Positions 7,736-15,838 of a stretch of DNA of 64,000 nucleotides are shown here, one piece after another (position 1 is the first letter of the stretch; each line of letters opens with the position of its first letter). Both the position numbers and the translations under genes were made by a program. Source of the stretch: Bacillus pseudomycoides DSM 12442 (lineage in GTDB: Bacteria; Bacillota; Bacilli; Bacillales; Bacillaceae_G); NCBI RefSeq assembly GCF_000161455.1, contig NZ_CM000745.1:646944-710943 (forward strand), in the 5' to 3' direction. The notes under the pieces are model-generated. The model was not told the DNA's origin and ran no database searches. It saw nothing but the letters and a program-made list of their open reading frames with translations.

Positions 7736-8747
7736 TCGATATTCTCGCCAAGAGTTATTTTCTCCAATTGGTGAAAAAGGGCAGCAAAAAATAGGCGAAA
7801 AGCATGTGTTAATCATTGGTGCTGGGGCACTTGGTAGCGCGAATGCGGAGATGCTTGTAAGAGCTGGCGTCGGCCATGTGACGATTGTGGATCGCGATTA
7901 TATTGATTGGAGCAATTTACAACGTCAGCAGCTATATTGTGAGGAGGATGTAGAAAGTAATCTTCCGAAGGCTGTAGCAGCACAAAGACGTTTGCAAGCG
8001 ATTAATAGCAATGTAATTGTAGAAGCATATGTTCAAGATGTGACAGCAGAGGAATTAGAAGAGCTTGTTACAAATGTCGATGTAATGATTGATGCGACTG
8101 ATAATTTTGAAACACGTTTTATCGTTAATGATATATCACAAAAACATTCAATTCCGTGGGTTTATGGGGCGTGTGTAGGAAGTTACGGCCTTTCTTATAC
8201 GATTTTACCAGGAAAAACGCCATGTTTATCTTGTTTATTACAATCTATTCCGCTTGGCGGAGCAACATGTGATACAGCAGGTATTATTTCACCTGCTGTA
8301 TCTCTCGTTGTTTCTCATCAAGTAACGGAAACGATTAAAATTTTAGTAGAGGATTATGAAGCACTTCGTGATGGACTTGTGTCGTTTGATGTATGGAAAA
8401 ACGAATATTCATGTATGAATGTGCAAAAGCTTCGAAAGCCGAATTGTCCATCATGTGGTGGGGAAGCACTCTACCCATATTTAAGTAAAGAGAATACATC
8501 GAAAACTGCAGTTTTATGTGGAAGAAATACAGTTCAAATTAGACCTCCTTATAAAGAACAATTAGATTTTAAACGATATAAAGAGCTGCTGCGCGATCGC
8601 GTAGCAGATTTAATGGTAAATCCCTATTTATTATCATTTTCAGTTGAAGGAAAGCGACTAGTTGCCTTTCAAGATGGACGCGTACTTGTGCATGGAACAA
8701 AAGATATAGTAGAAGCAAAAACGATTTATCATCGCTATTTTGGATAG
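7728..8747 (+). CDS. thiF: ThiS adenylyltransferase ThiF
   Basis: E1-like (MoeB/ThiF) enzyme of 339 residues that activates the ThiS C-terminus with ATP. It has the nucleotide-binding loop IIGAGALGSANAEMLVRAG, the RQQ motif after SNLQ, the catalytic-aspartate region DATDNFETRF, and a zinc-type CPSCGG near residue 240. It starts at TTG 7728 inside the end of thiG, so it is translationally coupled. The last ~75 residues resemble an extra sulfur-transfer-type domain without an obvious rhodanese Cys. Confidence 0.93.
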   Translation: MNNRYSRQELFSPIGEKGQQKIGEKHVLIIGAGALGSANAEMLVRAGVGHVTIVDRDYIDWSNLQRQQLYCEEDVESNLPKAVAAQRRLQAINSNVIVEAYVQDVTAEELEELVTNVDVMIDATDNFETRFIVNDISQKHSIPWVYGACVGSYGLSYTILPGKTPCLSCLLQSIPLGGATCDTAGIISPAVSLVVSHQVTETIKILVEDYEALRDGLVSFDVWKNEYSCMNVQKLRKPNCPSCGGEALYPYLSKENTSKTAVLCGRNTVQIRPPYKEQLDFKRYKELLRDRVADLMVNPYLLSFSVEGKRLVAFQDGRVLVHGTKDIVEAKTIYHRYFG

Positions 8748-8762
8748 AAAAGGATGAGTGAG

Positions 8763-9566
8763 ATGAAAGTGAATAAAGCTTTAACAATTGCTGGATCAGA
8801 TAGCGGCGGTGGTGCAGGTATTCAAGCAGATTTAAAAACATTTCAAGAGCTTGGTGTATATGGAATGACAGCTATTACAGCTATTACAGCTCAAAACACA
8901 CTTGGTGTGCAAGGAGTATATCCTGTTACACTTGAAGGGGTTCAGGAGCAATTAAATTCAATTGGTGCTGATTTAACACCAGATGCTGTTAAGCTTGGCA
9001 TGCTATTTAGTAGTGAAATTATTAAGGTCGTTGCAGAAAATATTAAAAAGTTTGGCTGGAATAATATTGTACTAGATCCTGTTATGATTGCAAAAGGTGG
9101 AGCATCATTGTTACAACAAGAAGCTGTGCAAGCATTAAAGGAATATTTATTACCAATTGCAACAGTTGTGACTCCGAATGTACCGGAAGCAGAAGTATTA
9201 ACAGAGATGGAGATTCATAACATCCAAGATAGTAAAGAAGCTGCAAAAGAGTTGCATAGATTAGGAGCCAAGTACGTTCTTATGAAAGGTGGACATGCGG
9301 ATTATCAAGGAAATGAAGTTATTGATTTCTTATTTGATGGTGAACAATTTATTGAGTATAGAAGTGAAAGAATTGATTCAAAACAAACGCATGGTAGCGG
9401 TTGTACATTTGCATCTGCTGTAACGGCAGGACTTGCAAATGGGTATCCAATCGAAGAAGCGGTTCGAGAAGCGAAAAAGTTTATTAGCATAGCAATTGAA
9501 CAGCAATTGAATATTGGAAGTGGTCATGGGCCAACGAACCATTTTGCATATAAAGTGAAACTTTAA
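8763..9566 (+). CDS. thiD: Hydroxymethylpyrimidine/phosphomethylpyrimidine kinase ThiD
   Basis: Ribokinase-family enzyme that phosphorylates HMP and HMP-P, making the pyrimidine half for thiamine phosphate synthesis. Motifs are AGSDSGGGAGIQADLKTF (HMP binding) and the anion-hole/catalytic segment KQTHGSGCTFASA near residue 213. ATG 8763 fits the Shine-Dalgarno AAAAGGA better than ATG 8754, which would add three residues. It is the last gene of the operon. Its last five codons and stop lie in the leading palindrome of a dispersed repeat. Confidence 0.94.
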   Translation: MKVNKALTIAGSDSGGGAGIQADLKTFQELGVYGMTAITAITAQNTLGVQGVYPVTLEGVQEQLNSIGADLTPDAVKLGMLFSSEIIKVVAENIKKFGWNNIVLDPVMIAKGGASLLQQEAVQALKEYLLPIATVVTPNVPEAEVLTEMEIHNIQDSKEAAKELHRLGAKYVLMKGGHADYQGNEVIDFLFDGEQFIEYRSERIDSKQTHGSGCTFASAVTAGLANGYPIEEAVREAKKFISIAIEQQLNIGSGHGPTNHFAYKVKL

Positions 9567-9700
9567 TCAGTGGAGAGCTTCATCCCCCACTGATTATTAG
9601 CCTTCACCAATCGGGCTTTTACAGGCAGTTGATTCCCCATCTAGTAGCTTTTGCTTTCGCTGCATTTTTGGGGATCTTACTGCCTGTTAATGCGGGGCAA
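9548..9700 (+). repeat. Second dispersed repeat, full copy A
   Basis: About 150 bp shared with 60645-60800. It starts with the imperfect palindrome AAAGTGAAACTTT. Next comes a long hairpin (AATCAGTGG... / CCCACTGATT), then CAATCGGGCTTTTACAGGCAG, and it ends with CTTACTGCCTGTTAATGCGGG. Outer GGCAGT/ACTGCC arms can pair. It resembles the other bcr-type elements of the cereus group, but I cannot assign a number. It overlaps the thiD stop. Confidence 0.8.
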
Positions 9701-9743
9701 ACGTCAAGAAACCCGTGCATAAATATTCAAGTTTTGATGGGGA

Positions 9744-9770
9744 AGTCAGTTTTATAACTGGCTTTTTTTA
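9744..9770 (+). terminator. Terminator after the thi operon
   Basis: Hairpin GTCAGTT / AACTGGC followed by seven T. It lies 180 bp after thiD, beyond the repeat, and just before the promoter of the next riboswitch unit. Confidence 0.8.
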
Positions 9771-9773
9771 TTG

Positions 9774-9802
9774 TTTACTTTTTCCATATTTAGGAGTATT
9801 AT
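9774..9802 (+). promoter_or_regulatory. Putative sigma-A promoter of c-di-AMP riboswitch unit 1
   Basis: TTTACT (9774-9779) and TATTAT (9797-9802) with a 17-bp spacer, just upstream of the aptamer. The segment before the -10 (GGAG) resembles that of the kdp promoter at 10884. Confidence 0.55.
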
Positions 9803-9819
9803 ATCAGCCAGAATCTGTT

Positions 9820-9965
9820 TTTTGTAACGCTGAGTCCGATTCATTTGGAGCGGAGGAACCAAATTGTGCATGGTCACTAGGGGTGAATCTTTCATGATGA
9901 AAGTAGGGCTACTCTCAAAGTCCGAATCCGACAGCTAACTTCGTAAGCGTCTTGAGAGAGGATGG
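9820..9965 (+). ncRNA. c-di-AMP riboswitch (ydaO/yuaA type), copy 1
   Basis: Contains the ydaO consensus pieces in order: CGCTGAGTCCG, GGAGCGGAGGAACCAA, AGGGGTGAATC, AAGTAGGGCTACTCT, then CCGAATCCGACAGCTAAC and TTCGTAAGCG. It is clearly related to the copy at 10953-11093, with mostly loop and P1 changes. In this class, c-di-AMP binding lowers expression of osmolyte, K+ and cell-wall genes. I see no canonical terminator before the next gene at 10059, so control could act on a non-T-rich terminator or on translation. Confidence 0.9.
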
Positions 9966-10058
9966 TGCATGGATGGATACATCACTTCATCGGTCTGACT
10001 AGTATAGGAGAATATCAATCTATATTTGAATTCTTTTATGCTAAGGAGGATGATGTAC

Positions 10059-10457
10059 ATGGATGGGGAAAAAGAGGTAACGCTCATTTGTGTAGGGGAA
10101 GAGGAAAAAGTAAACAGTTTACGAGAATTAGTGCCTTTTCAACAAGATATGATTATTTTTACCGCAACTGAACATGTAGCGGCTGAAGTGCGAGCATGTG
10201 GATTTGAATCAACTTATTGTTGCAATGGTGAGCAGAATTTAACTAATATTTGCAAGAGGATTAAAAAAGTAATCCTGCTAGGAGATGAGCTTCCAACAGT
10301 TAGCTTTTTTACCGAGCGTATTCGATTTTCTTTTCAAGCACCTATTACAGTTGTCACAAGAAATAAAAGATATCCAGTAAGGCTCTATCAAACAATTGGA
10401 GCTACATTTGTAGTGTTTACAAATTGTGATAACATTTCTTTTTTATTTTTTGAATAG
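10059..10457 (+). CDS. Unknown alpha/beta protein under a c-di-AMP riboswitch
   Basis: The 132-residue soluble protein starts at ATG 10059, 9 bases after AAGGAGG (10043-10049). Alternating strands and helices are visible: VTLICVG, MIIFTAT, KKVILLGDE, ITVVTRN, GATFVVFTN. This is a Rossmann or receiver-like layout, but the glycine-rich nucleotide loop is absent. The segment PVRLYQTIGATFVVF is faintly like the end of TrkA/RCK N-domains, which would fit K+ regulation; that is only a guess. It has four Cys, including a CC pair. A helix-turn-helix-type gene follows 13 bp later. Confidence 0.75.
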   Translation: MDGEKEVTLICVGEEEKVNSLRELVPFQQDMIIFTATEHVAAEVRACGFESTYCCNGEQNLTNICKRIKKVILLGDELPTVSFFTERIRFSFQAPITVVTRNKRYPVRLYQTIGATFVVFTNCDNISFLFFE

Positions 10458-10470
10458 GGCGGGGGAAGTG

Positions 10471-10692
10471 ATGATGAAGGTGTTATTACGCGAGGATATA
10501 GCGTATCGTTGGGCAGTATCAGTAGAGCGAGTTCAAGAATTAGCAATGGATTCTATGTTTCCAAAACCATATATGATATTGCCATCAGAAGAGAGTTTGT
10601 ATTTAGAAACGGATATTATTGCGTATGAAATGTTGCATGTGGAACTAACACGAGTCTATATTCGTGGGAGAAACTTGCGTTCATTTTTATAA
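10471..10692 (+). CDS. Small AlpA/MerR-like winged-HTH protein
   Basis: 73 residues (72 if it starts at ATG 10474). The pattern EDIAYRWAVSVERVQELAMD, then FPKPYMI and LYLETDIIAYE, is that of the AlpA/excisionase-like MerR-fold DNA-binding domain (HTH_17 type). Such proteins bind DNA as small activators or excision factors. The Shine-Dalgarno is GGGGGAAG just before the start. It is co-transcribed with the unknown gene at 10059 and followed by a strong terminator. The target is unknown; the kdp promoter just downstream is an obvious candidate. Confidence 0.75.
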   Translation: MMKVLLREDIAYRWAVSVERVQELAMDSMFPKPYMILPSEESLYLETDIIAYEMLHVELTRVYIRGRNLRSFL

Positions 10693-10695
10693 TGC

Positions 10696-10755
10696 AAAAA
10701 GGGAATGAATTCAAGGTACTATTAAAACGGTACTCAAATTCATTCTCTTTTTTTA
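10696..10755 (+). terminator. Terminator after the two-gene cassette
   Basis: Long hairpin with arms GAATGAATT...GGTACT and GGTACTCAAATTCATTC, followed by TTTTTTT. It isolates the cassette from kdp transcription. Confidence 0.85.
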
Positions 10756-10883
10756 TTTCATATTAAAAATCGATTTTGATGAAAAAGAAAGAAAAGACAA
10801 GGAAACAGATGATAAAATATTAATCTTAATCAATGTAAGCGTTTAAATGATGAAATATTTTCTTATTTTAGGTAATTTTACTC

Positions 10884-10912
10884 TTTACAAGTTAAATATA
10901 GAGGAGTATATT
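10884..10912 (+). promoter_or_regulatory. Putative sigma-A promoter of the kdp operon
   Basis: TTTACA (10884-10889), 17-bp spacer, TATATT (10907-10912), about 45 bp before the c-di-AMP aptamer. Confidence 0.55.
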
Positions 10913-10952
10913 TACATTCATAAATTGTTCATAAATATTTCCAAAAACAACC

Positions 10953-11093
10953 TGATATCGCTGAGTCCAGAAATGGAGCGGGGGAACCAATTTTGTGCAT
11001 TGTCACTTGGGGTGAATCTTTCATTACGAAAGTAGGGCTACTCTTTAGGCCCGAATCCGACAGCTAACCTCGTAAGCGTTTGGAGAGGAGGTT
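10953..11093 (+). ncRNA. c-di-AMP riboswitch (ydaO type), copy 2, kdp leader
   Basis: Same consensus blocks as copy 1: CGCTGAGTCC, GGAGCGGGGGAACCAA, GGGGTGAATC, AAGTAGGGCTACTCT, CCGAATCCGACAGCTAACC, TCGTAAGCG. A strong terminator follows at 11116, giving a standard transcription-attenuation design: high c-di-AMP (K+ replete) stops kdp transcription. A c-di-AMP riboswitch before kdp has been described in B. thuringiensis. Confidence 0.95.
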
Positions 11094-11115
11094 TACTTTT
11101 GTGTTGTTCATTTTT

Positions 11116-11147
11116 GAACACTGAGTAGAGCCTCAGTGTTCTTTTTT
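11116..11147 (+). terminator. Attenuator terminator of the kdp riboswitch
   Basis: Ten-base-pair stem GAACACTGAG / CTCAGTGTTC with loop TAGAGC and a TTTTTT tail. It is the expression platform of copy 2. Confidence 0.92.
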
Positions 11148-11193
11148 CGATGGGTATATGGTAAAATTTAACATTTAAAAGTGAGGGATTATA

Positions 11194-11298
11194 ATGCTTG
11201 ATGTTGTGATGATCGGAATCTGTGTTGTATTGGTAGCATCTATGATAGGGCTAGCGAGCTGGTCAGATAAAGTTGTGAAAGAAGGGAAGCAATCATGA
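11194..11298 (+). CDS. 34-residue membrane peptide upstream of kdpF
   Basis: Short ORF starting at ATG 11194, 6 bases after GTGAGGG, with stop TGA at 11296. The product has one hydrophobic helix (residues 4-21) followed by WSDKVVKEGKQS, so it is a single-pass peptide with a basic tail. Its stop overlaps the kdpF start (ATGATGA), which argues for real, coupled translation. Many kdp operons carry a similar small ORF ahead of kdpF. The role is unknown; an accessory subunit or assembly peptide is plausible. Confidence 0.7.
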   Translation: MLDVVMIGICVVLVASMIGLASWSDKVVKEGKQS

Positions 11299-11375
11299 TG
11301 ATTGCCTTATCGGTTATTGTTGCAGCAATTACGGTGTATTTAGTTTATGCGTTATTAAATCCAGAAAAGTTTTAA
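11295..11375 (+). CDS. kdpF: K+-transporting ATPase subunit KdpF
   Basis: The 26-residue single-pass peptide ends in VYLVYALLNPEKF, the hallmark C-terminus of KdpF. KdpF stabilises the KdpABC complex in the membrane. The start is ATG 11295 or 11298, overlapping the preceding small ORF. kdpA begins 20 bp later. Confidence 0.93.
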   Translation: MMIALSVIVAAITVYLVYALLNPEKF

Positions 11376-11394
11376 CTAGGGGGAAGCATTTATT

Positions 11395-13062
11395 ATGATT
11401 TGGGTCGCAGTTGTAATCACAATGTTGTTATTCATTCTTGTCGCAAAGCCAACGGGTACTTATTTAGAGAAAGCCTTTCAAGGAAATAGCAGATTAGAAA
11501 AAGTATTTGGGCCTTTTGAAAAGATTATTTTCAAAATTGCAGGTGTTAAAGCGTATAACCAGAGTTGGAAACAATACGCTTTATCGCTAGTTGCACTCAA
11601 TGGTTTCATGATCGTTGTTGTATACTTCATCTTTCGCTTACAAGGCGTGCTTCCATTAAATCCGGCTCATATTGAAGGGATGGAGCCAACGCTTGCTTTT
11701 AATACAGCAATCAGCTTTATGGCGGATACAAACTTACAGCATTATAGCGGCGAAAACGGATTATCTTATTTATCACAATTAATTGGGATCACATTTTTAA
11801 TGTTTGCTGCACCGGCAACGACATTAGCACTTGTTATGGCTTTTATAAGAGGATTAGCAGGCAAGGAACTGGGGAACTTTTTCGTTGATTTTACTCGAGC
11901 TTTAACAAGGGTCTTTCTTCCCATTGCATTTGTTGCAGCACTGATTTTTGTTGCGCTTGGTGTACCGCAAACTTTAGACGGAGCAGTTACAGCACAAACA
12001 ATTGAAGGTGTGAAACAGAGTATTTTGCGTGGTCCTGTAGCTTCATTTGTTTCAATTAAGGAACTTGGTAACAATGGTGGCGGATTCTTCGGAGCAAACT
12101 CCACACATCCATTTGAGAATCCAGGACAAATCAGTAACATCTTACAAATGATGCTCATGATGTTACTGCCAACAGCTTTACCGTTTACGTATGGACGAAT
12201 GGTTGGCAATAAGAAACAAGGGCGTATCCTTTTCGTTTCCCTATTTATGGTATTTTTAATTGGGTTTGTAACGATTGTTTCATCTGAATTACATGGGAAT
12301 CCAGTATTAAATCAAATGGGTATGGAACATGTGCAAGGCAGTACAGAAGGAAAAGAAGTACGATTTGGAACAGTCTTTTCTTCACTGTATGCGACAGTAA
12401 CAACAGCAGCCGAAACAGGTGCAGTTGATACAATGCATGATACGTTAACACCAATTGGTGGATTGGTACCACTTGTAAACATGATGTTAAATACAGTGTT
12501 TGGTGGTGTTGGAGCAGGTTTTGTCAATATCATTATGTACGCAATTATTGCAGTCTTTATATCTGGATTAATGGTTGGACGGACACCAGAATTTTTAGGT
12601 AAGAAAATTGAAGGAAAAGAAATGAAATTAATTGCGGTAACAATATTATTTCATCCATTGCTTATTTTAGGATTTTCAGCATTGGCCCTTTCAACTCATT
12701 TAGGGACGGATGCGATTTCTCATTCAGGTTTTCATGGTTTAACGCAAGTTGTATATGAGTATACATCTTCTGCTGCCAACAATGGATCTGGATTTGAGGG
12801 ACTAGGAGATAATACACCATTTTGGAATATTACAACTGGTTTAGTAATGTTTTTAGGACGTTATTTCAGTTTAATTACGATGTTAGCTGTCGCAGCTTCA
12901 TTGAAAGAGAAGACGGTAGTGCCAGAAACAGTAGGAACGTTCCGCACAGATAATAGTTTATTTGGGGGCATTTTCATTGGAACAATTGTAATTGTTGGTG
13001 CATTAACGTTCTTCCCAATGTTAGTGCTAGGACCAATTGCAGAATTTCTTACATTGAAGTAA
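11395..13062 (+). CDS. kdpA: K+-transporting ATPase subunit KdpA
   Basis: The 555-residue polytopic membrane subunit forms the K+-selective pore (SKT superfamily). It has the four selectivity-loop-type repeats, with SFMADTNLQHYSGE, LGNNGGGFFGANSTHPFENP, SLYATVTTAAETGAVD and YTSSAANNGSGFEGLGDNTPFWN visible. Length is normal. It starts at ATG 11395 after AGGGGGAAG. High-affinity K+ uptake at low external K+ is the established function. Confidence 0.97.
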   Translation: MIWVAVVITMLLFILVAKPTGTYLEKAFQGNSRLEKVFGPFEKIIFKIAGVKAYNQSWKQYALSLVALNGFMIVVVYFIFRLQGVLPLNPAHIEGMEPTLAFNTAISFMADTNLQHYSGENGLSYLSQLIGITFLMFAAPATTLALVMAFIRGLAGKELGNFFVDFTRALTRVFLPIAFVAALIFVALGVPQTLDGAVTAQTIEGVKQSILRGPVASFVSIKELGNNGGGFFGANSTHPFENPGQISNILQMMLMMLLPTALPFTYGRMVGNKKQGRILFVSLFMVFLIGFVTIVSSELHGNPVLNQMGMEHVQGSTEGKEVRFGTVFSSLYATVTTAAETGAVDTMHDTLTPIGGLVPLVNMMLNTVFGGVGAGFVNIIMYAIIAVFISGLMVGRTPEFLGKKIEGKEMKLIAVTILFHPLLILGFSALALSTHLGTDAISHSGFHGLTQVVYEYTSSAANNGSGFEGLGDNTPFWNITTGLVMFLGRYFSLITMLAVAASLKEKTVVPETVGTFRTDNSLFGGIFIGTIVIVGALTFFPMLVLGPIAEFLTLK

Positions 13063-13072
13063 TGGAGGGTAA

Positions 13073-15175
13073 ATGATGAAACCAGTAGTGGTAAAAGAAA
13101 AACAAGCAAATCAATCGATTCCATCGTCAATACATGCTGTAGAAAGTGAAGTTAGACAAGCGAAAACAATGGATCGTGATATTGTTACACATGCGATGAA
13201 ACAATCAGTTGCAAAACTGAATCCAAAAGTAATGGTGAAAAATCCAATTATGTTCGTAGTAGAAATTGGATTTATTATCACTTTTATTTTATCGTTTCTT
13301 CCTAATATATCTAGTAGTATACCAGGTTGGTTTAATATAACAGTTTCTCTCATTCTATTATTTACAGTGTTATTTGCGAATTTTGCAGAAGCATTAGCTG
13401 AAGGGCGTGGGAAAGCGCAAGCAGATTCTTTGAAACAATCGAAGAAAGATGTATTTGCAAATGTCATAAAAGAGAATGGGAAAATCGTTCAAGTTTCAGC
13501 GACTGAGCTGAGAAAAGGTGACATTGTAATTGTAAAGCAAGGGGAAATGATTCCAAGTGATGGTGAAGTCATTAAAGGTTTGGCATCGGTGGATGAATCA
13601 GCAATTACAGGTGAATCTGCTCCTGTTATTAAAGAAGCAGGTGGTGATTTTTGTTCGGTAACAGGCGGTACAATGGTTGTTAGTGATGAGATTACAATTT
13701 CGATTACAAGCAATCCAGGTGAGTCATTTATAGATAAAATGATCTCTTTAGTAGAAGGGGCTGCCCGTCAAAAAACACCAAATGAGATTGCTCTGAATAC
13801 AGTACTGACAAGTTTAACTCTTATTTTCTTAATTGTAGTTGTAACACTACCGATTTTTACAAATTATTTAGGGTTTAAGATTGATACAGCCGTACTTGTT
13901 GCACTTCTTGTTTGTTTAATTCCAACAACAATTGGAGGATTATTATCCGCGATTGGGATTGCAGGAATGGACCGTGTTACGAAATTTAATGTATTAGCAA
14001 TGTCAGGTAAAGCTGTAGAGGCTGCGGGTGATATTAATACAATTATTTTAGATAAAACGGGTACTATTACTTTTGGAAACCGGATGGCACATACATTACT
14101 TCCTGTAGGAAACGAAACAATTGAACAATTAGCAAAATGGGCTGCATTAGGATCAGTTTTAGATGAAACACCAGAAGGTCGTTCTGTAATTGAATATGTA
14201 AAATCAAAAGCTTTATCATATAACAGTGAGCTTGCTGAGCAAGGAGAGTTTGTTCCGTTTAAAGCAGAAACAAGAATGAGTGGTGTAGACTTACTTGATG
14301 GTACAAAAGTAAGAAAAGGTGCAGTTGGTGCTGTTATTGAGTGGGTACAAGCGCAAGGTGGTACGATTCCAAAAGATGTGAGTCAAAAGGCAGATTTAAT
14401 TTCAAAAGAAGGTGGGACACCACTTGTAGTTGCAGTGGATGATCGTATTTATGGCTTAATCTATTTAAAGGATACTGTAAAACCTGGTATGCGTGAACGT
14501 TTTGAACAACTTCGCCAAATGGGAATCAAAACGGTTATGTGTACAGGGGATAACCCATTAACAGCAGCAACAATTGCGAAAGAAGCAGGTGTAGATGAAT
14601 TTGTTGCAGAATGTAAGCCAGAAGATAAAATTGCAGTTATTAAAGCAGAACAAGATAAAGGAAAACTTGTGGCAATGACTGGTGATGGTACGAATGACGC
14701 ACCAGCATTAGCACAAGCGGATGTTGGGTTAGCGATGAATAGTGGAACAACAGCTGCGAAAGAAGCAGCTAATATGATTGATCTAGATTCCAATCCAACA
14801 AAAATTATTGAGGTTGTAGGTATTGGTAAACAGCTGTTAATGACGCGTGGTGCGTTAACAACGTTCAGTATCGCGAATGATATAGCAAAATACTTTGCGA
14901 TTATTCCAGCGATGTTTACATTAGCAATTCCGCAAATGGAAGCACTGAACATAATGAAATTAACTTCGCCACTTTCAGCTATTTTATCAGCATTAATATT
15001 TAATGCGATTATCATTCCATTACTCATTCCATTAGCAATGAAGGGGATTGCGTATAAACCGATGAGTTCCAATGCATTGCTTGGTCGAAACCTATTAATT
15101 TACGGACTTGGAGGAGTCATTGTTCCTTTCATTGGGATTAAGGTAATTGATCTAATTGTAGGATTGTTCATATAA
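13073..15175 (+). CDS. kdpB: K+-transporting P-type ATPase subunit KdpB
   Basis: The 700-residue catalytic P-type ATPase subunit. Motifs: the actuator TGES (DESAITGESAPV), the phosphorylation site ILDKTGTITFGNR with catalytic Asp, nucleotide-binding KGA, and the hinge MTGDGTNDAPALAQADVGLAMNSGT. About seven membrane segments. Start ATG 13073 or 13076; GGAGGG at 13064 is better spaced for 13076. The gene follows kdpA by 10 bp. Confidence 0.97.
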   Translation: MMKPVVVKEKQANQSIPSSIHAVESEVRQAKTMDRDIVTHAMKQSVAKLNPKVMVKNPIMFVVEIGFIITFILSFLPNISSSIPGWFNITVSLILLFTVLFANFAEALAEGRGKAQADSLKQSKKDVFANVIKENGKIVQVSATELRKGDIVIVKQGEMIPSDGEVIKGLASVDESAITGESAPVIKEAGGDFCSVTGGTMVVSDEITISITSNPGESFIDKMISLVEGAARQKTPNEIALNTVLTSLTLIFLIVVVTLPIFTNYLGFKIDTAVLVALLVCLIPTTIGGLLSAIGIAGMDRVTKFNVLAMSGKAVEAAGDINTIILDKTGTITFGNRMAHTLLPVGNETIEQLAKWAALGSVLDETPEGRSVIEYVKSKALSYNSELAEQGEFVPFKAETRMSGVDLLDGTKVRKGAVGAVIEWVQAQGGTIPKDVSQKADLISKEGGTPLVVAVDDRIYGLIYLKDTVKPGMRERFEQLRQMGIKTVMCTGDNPLTAATIAKEAGVDEFVAECKPEDKIAVIKAEQDKGKLVAMTGDGTNDAPALAQADVGLAMNSGTTAAKEAANMIDLDSNPTKIIEVVGIGKQLLMTRGALTTFSIANDIAKYFAIIPAMFTLAIPQMEALNIMKLTSPLSAILSALIFNAIIIPLLIPLAMKGIAYKPMSSNALLGRNLLIYGLGGVIVPFIGIKVIDLIVGLFI

Positions 15176-15193
15176 GGAAGAGGGGAAAAGAAA

Positions 15194-15775
15194 ATGGCTA
15201 AAAAACAAAATATACTTTCACCGGTCATTCGTGTTACCTTTACATTTCTTGTTCTTTGTGGGCTTTTATACCCGCTGCTTGTAACTGGAATTGCGCAAGC
15301 AGTGATGAAGGATAATGCGGATGGAAGTCTTATATATAATGAAAAAAATGAAGTAATTGGCTCAAAGTTAATCGGCCAAAACTTTAAAGACCCACGTTAT
15401 TTTCATGGACGCGTCTCTAGTATAGAATATAAAGCAGAAGCGTCAGGATCAAATAACTATGCACCATCTAATCCTGATTTAGTAAAACGTGTAGAAGAAA
15501 GTGTAGCGGATTGGAAGGATAAAAATCCGACTGTTTCAGTTACGGAAGTACCGATGGATTTAGTGACGAATTCAGGTTCTGGATTAGACCCTGATATTAG
15601 TCCAAAGGCAGCTTACGTACAAGTTGATCGTATTTCAAAATTAACGAATATTCCGAAAGAAAAACTAAATCAAATGATTAAGTCTCAAACAGAAGGTGCT
15701 ACATTAGGATTATTTGGAGAGGATCGTGTGAACGTTTTGAAATTAAATTTAGAATTACAAAAAATAATGAAATAG
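15194..15775 (+). CDS. kdpC: K+-transporting ATPase subunit KdpC
   Basis: 193 residues with one N-terminal membrane anchor and an extracellular domain. The conserved GQNFKDPRYFHGR, SGSGLDPDISPKAAYVQ and EGATLGLFGEDRVNVLKLNL are diagnostic for KdpC, which helps bind ATP and assemble the complex. It starts at ATG 15194 after GAAGAGGGG. It is followed by a hairpin at 15783 and then the kdpD-like gene. Confidence 0.97.
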   Translation: MAKKQNILSPVIRVTFTFLVLCGLLYPLLVTGIAQAVMKDNADGSLIYNEKNEVIGSKLIGQNFKDPRYFHGRVSSIEYKAEASGSNNYAPSNPDLVKRVEESVADWKDKNPTVSVTEVPMDLVTNSGSGLDPDISPKAAYVQVDRISKLTNIPKEKLNQMIKSQTEGATLGLFGEDRVNVLKLNLELQKIMK

Positions 15776-15782
15776 TACTGTT

Positions 15783-15811
15783 GCTACCTCAATCCAATCG
15801 ATTGAGGTAGC
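15783..15811 (+). terminator. Intercistronic hairpin kdpC-kdpD
   Basis: Inverted repeat GCTACCTCAATC / GATTGAGGTAGC with a small loop but only GTTGTTT after it. It is likely a weak terminator or RNA-processing/stabilising stem that sets a lower level of the downstream gene. Confidence 0.5.
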
Positions 15812-15838
15812 GTTGTTTACTGGGAAGGAGTGCGTGTA

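Noticed and set aside
9715..9897. 60-residue ORF in the leader of the c-di-AMP riboswitch unit
   Set aside because: It runs through the terminator, promoter and aptamer and has no ribosome site; the RNA features explain the DNA.
10847..11035. 62-residue ORF in the kdp leader
   Set aside because: It overlaps the promoter and aptamer of the c-di-AMP riboswitch.
14461..15072. 203-residue minus ORF inside kdpB
   Set aside because: Antisense shadow of a highly conserved P-type ATPase gene; no ribosome site.
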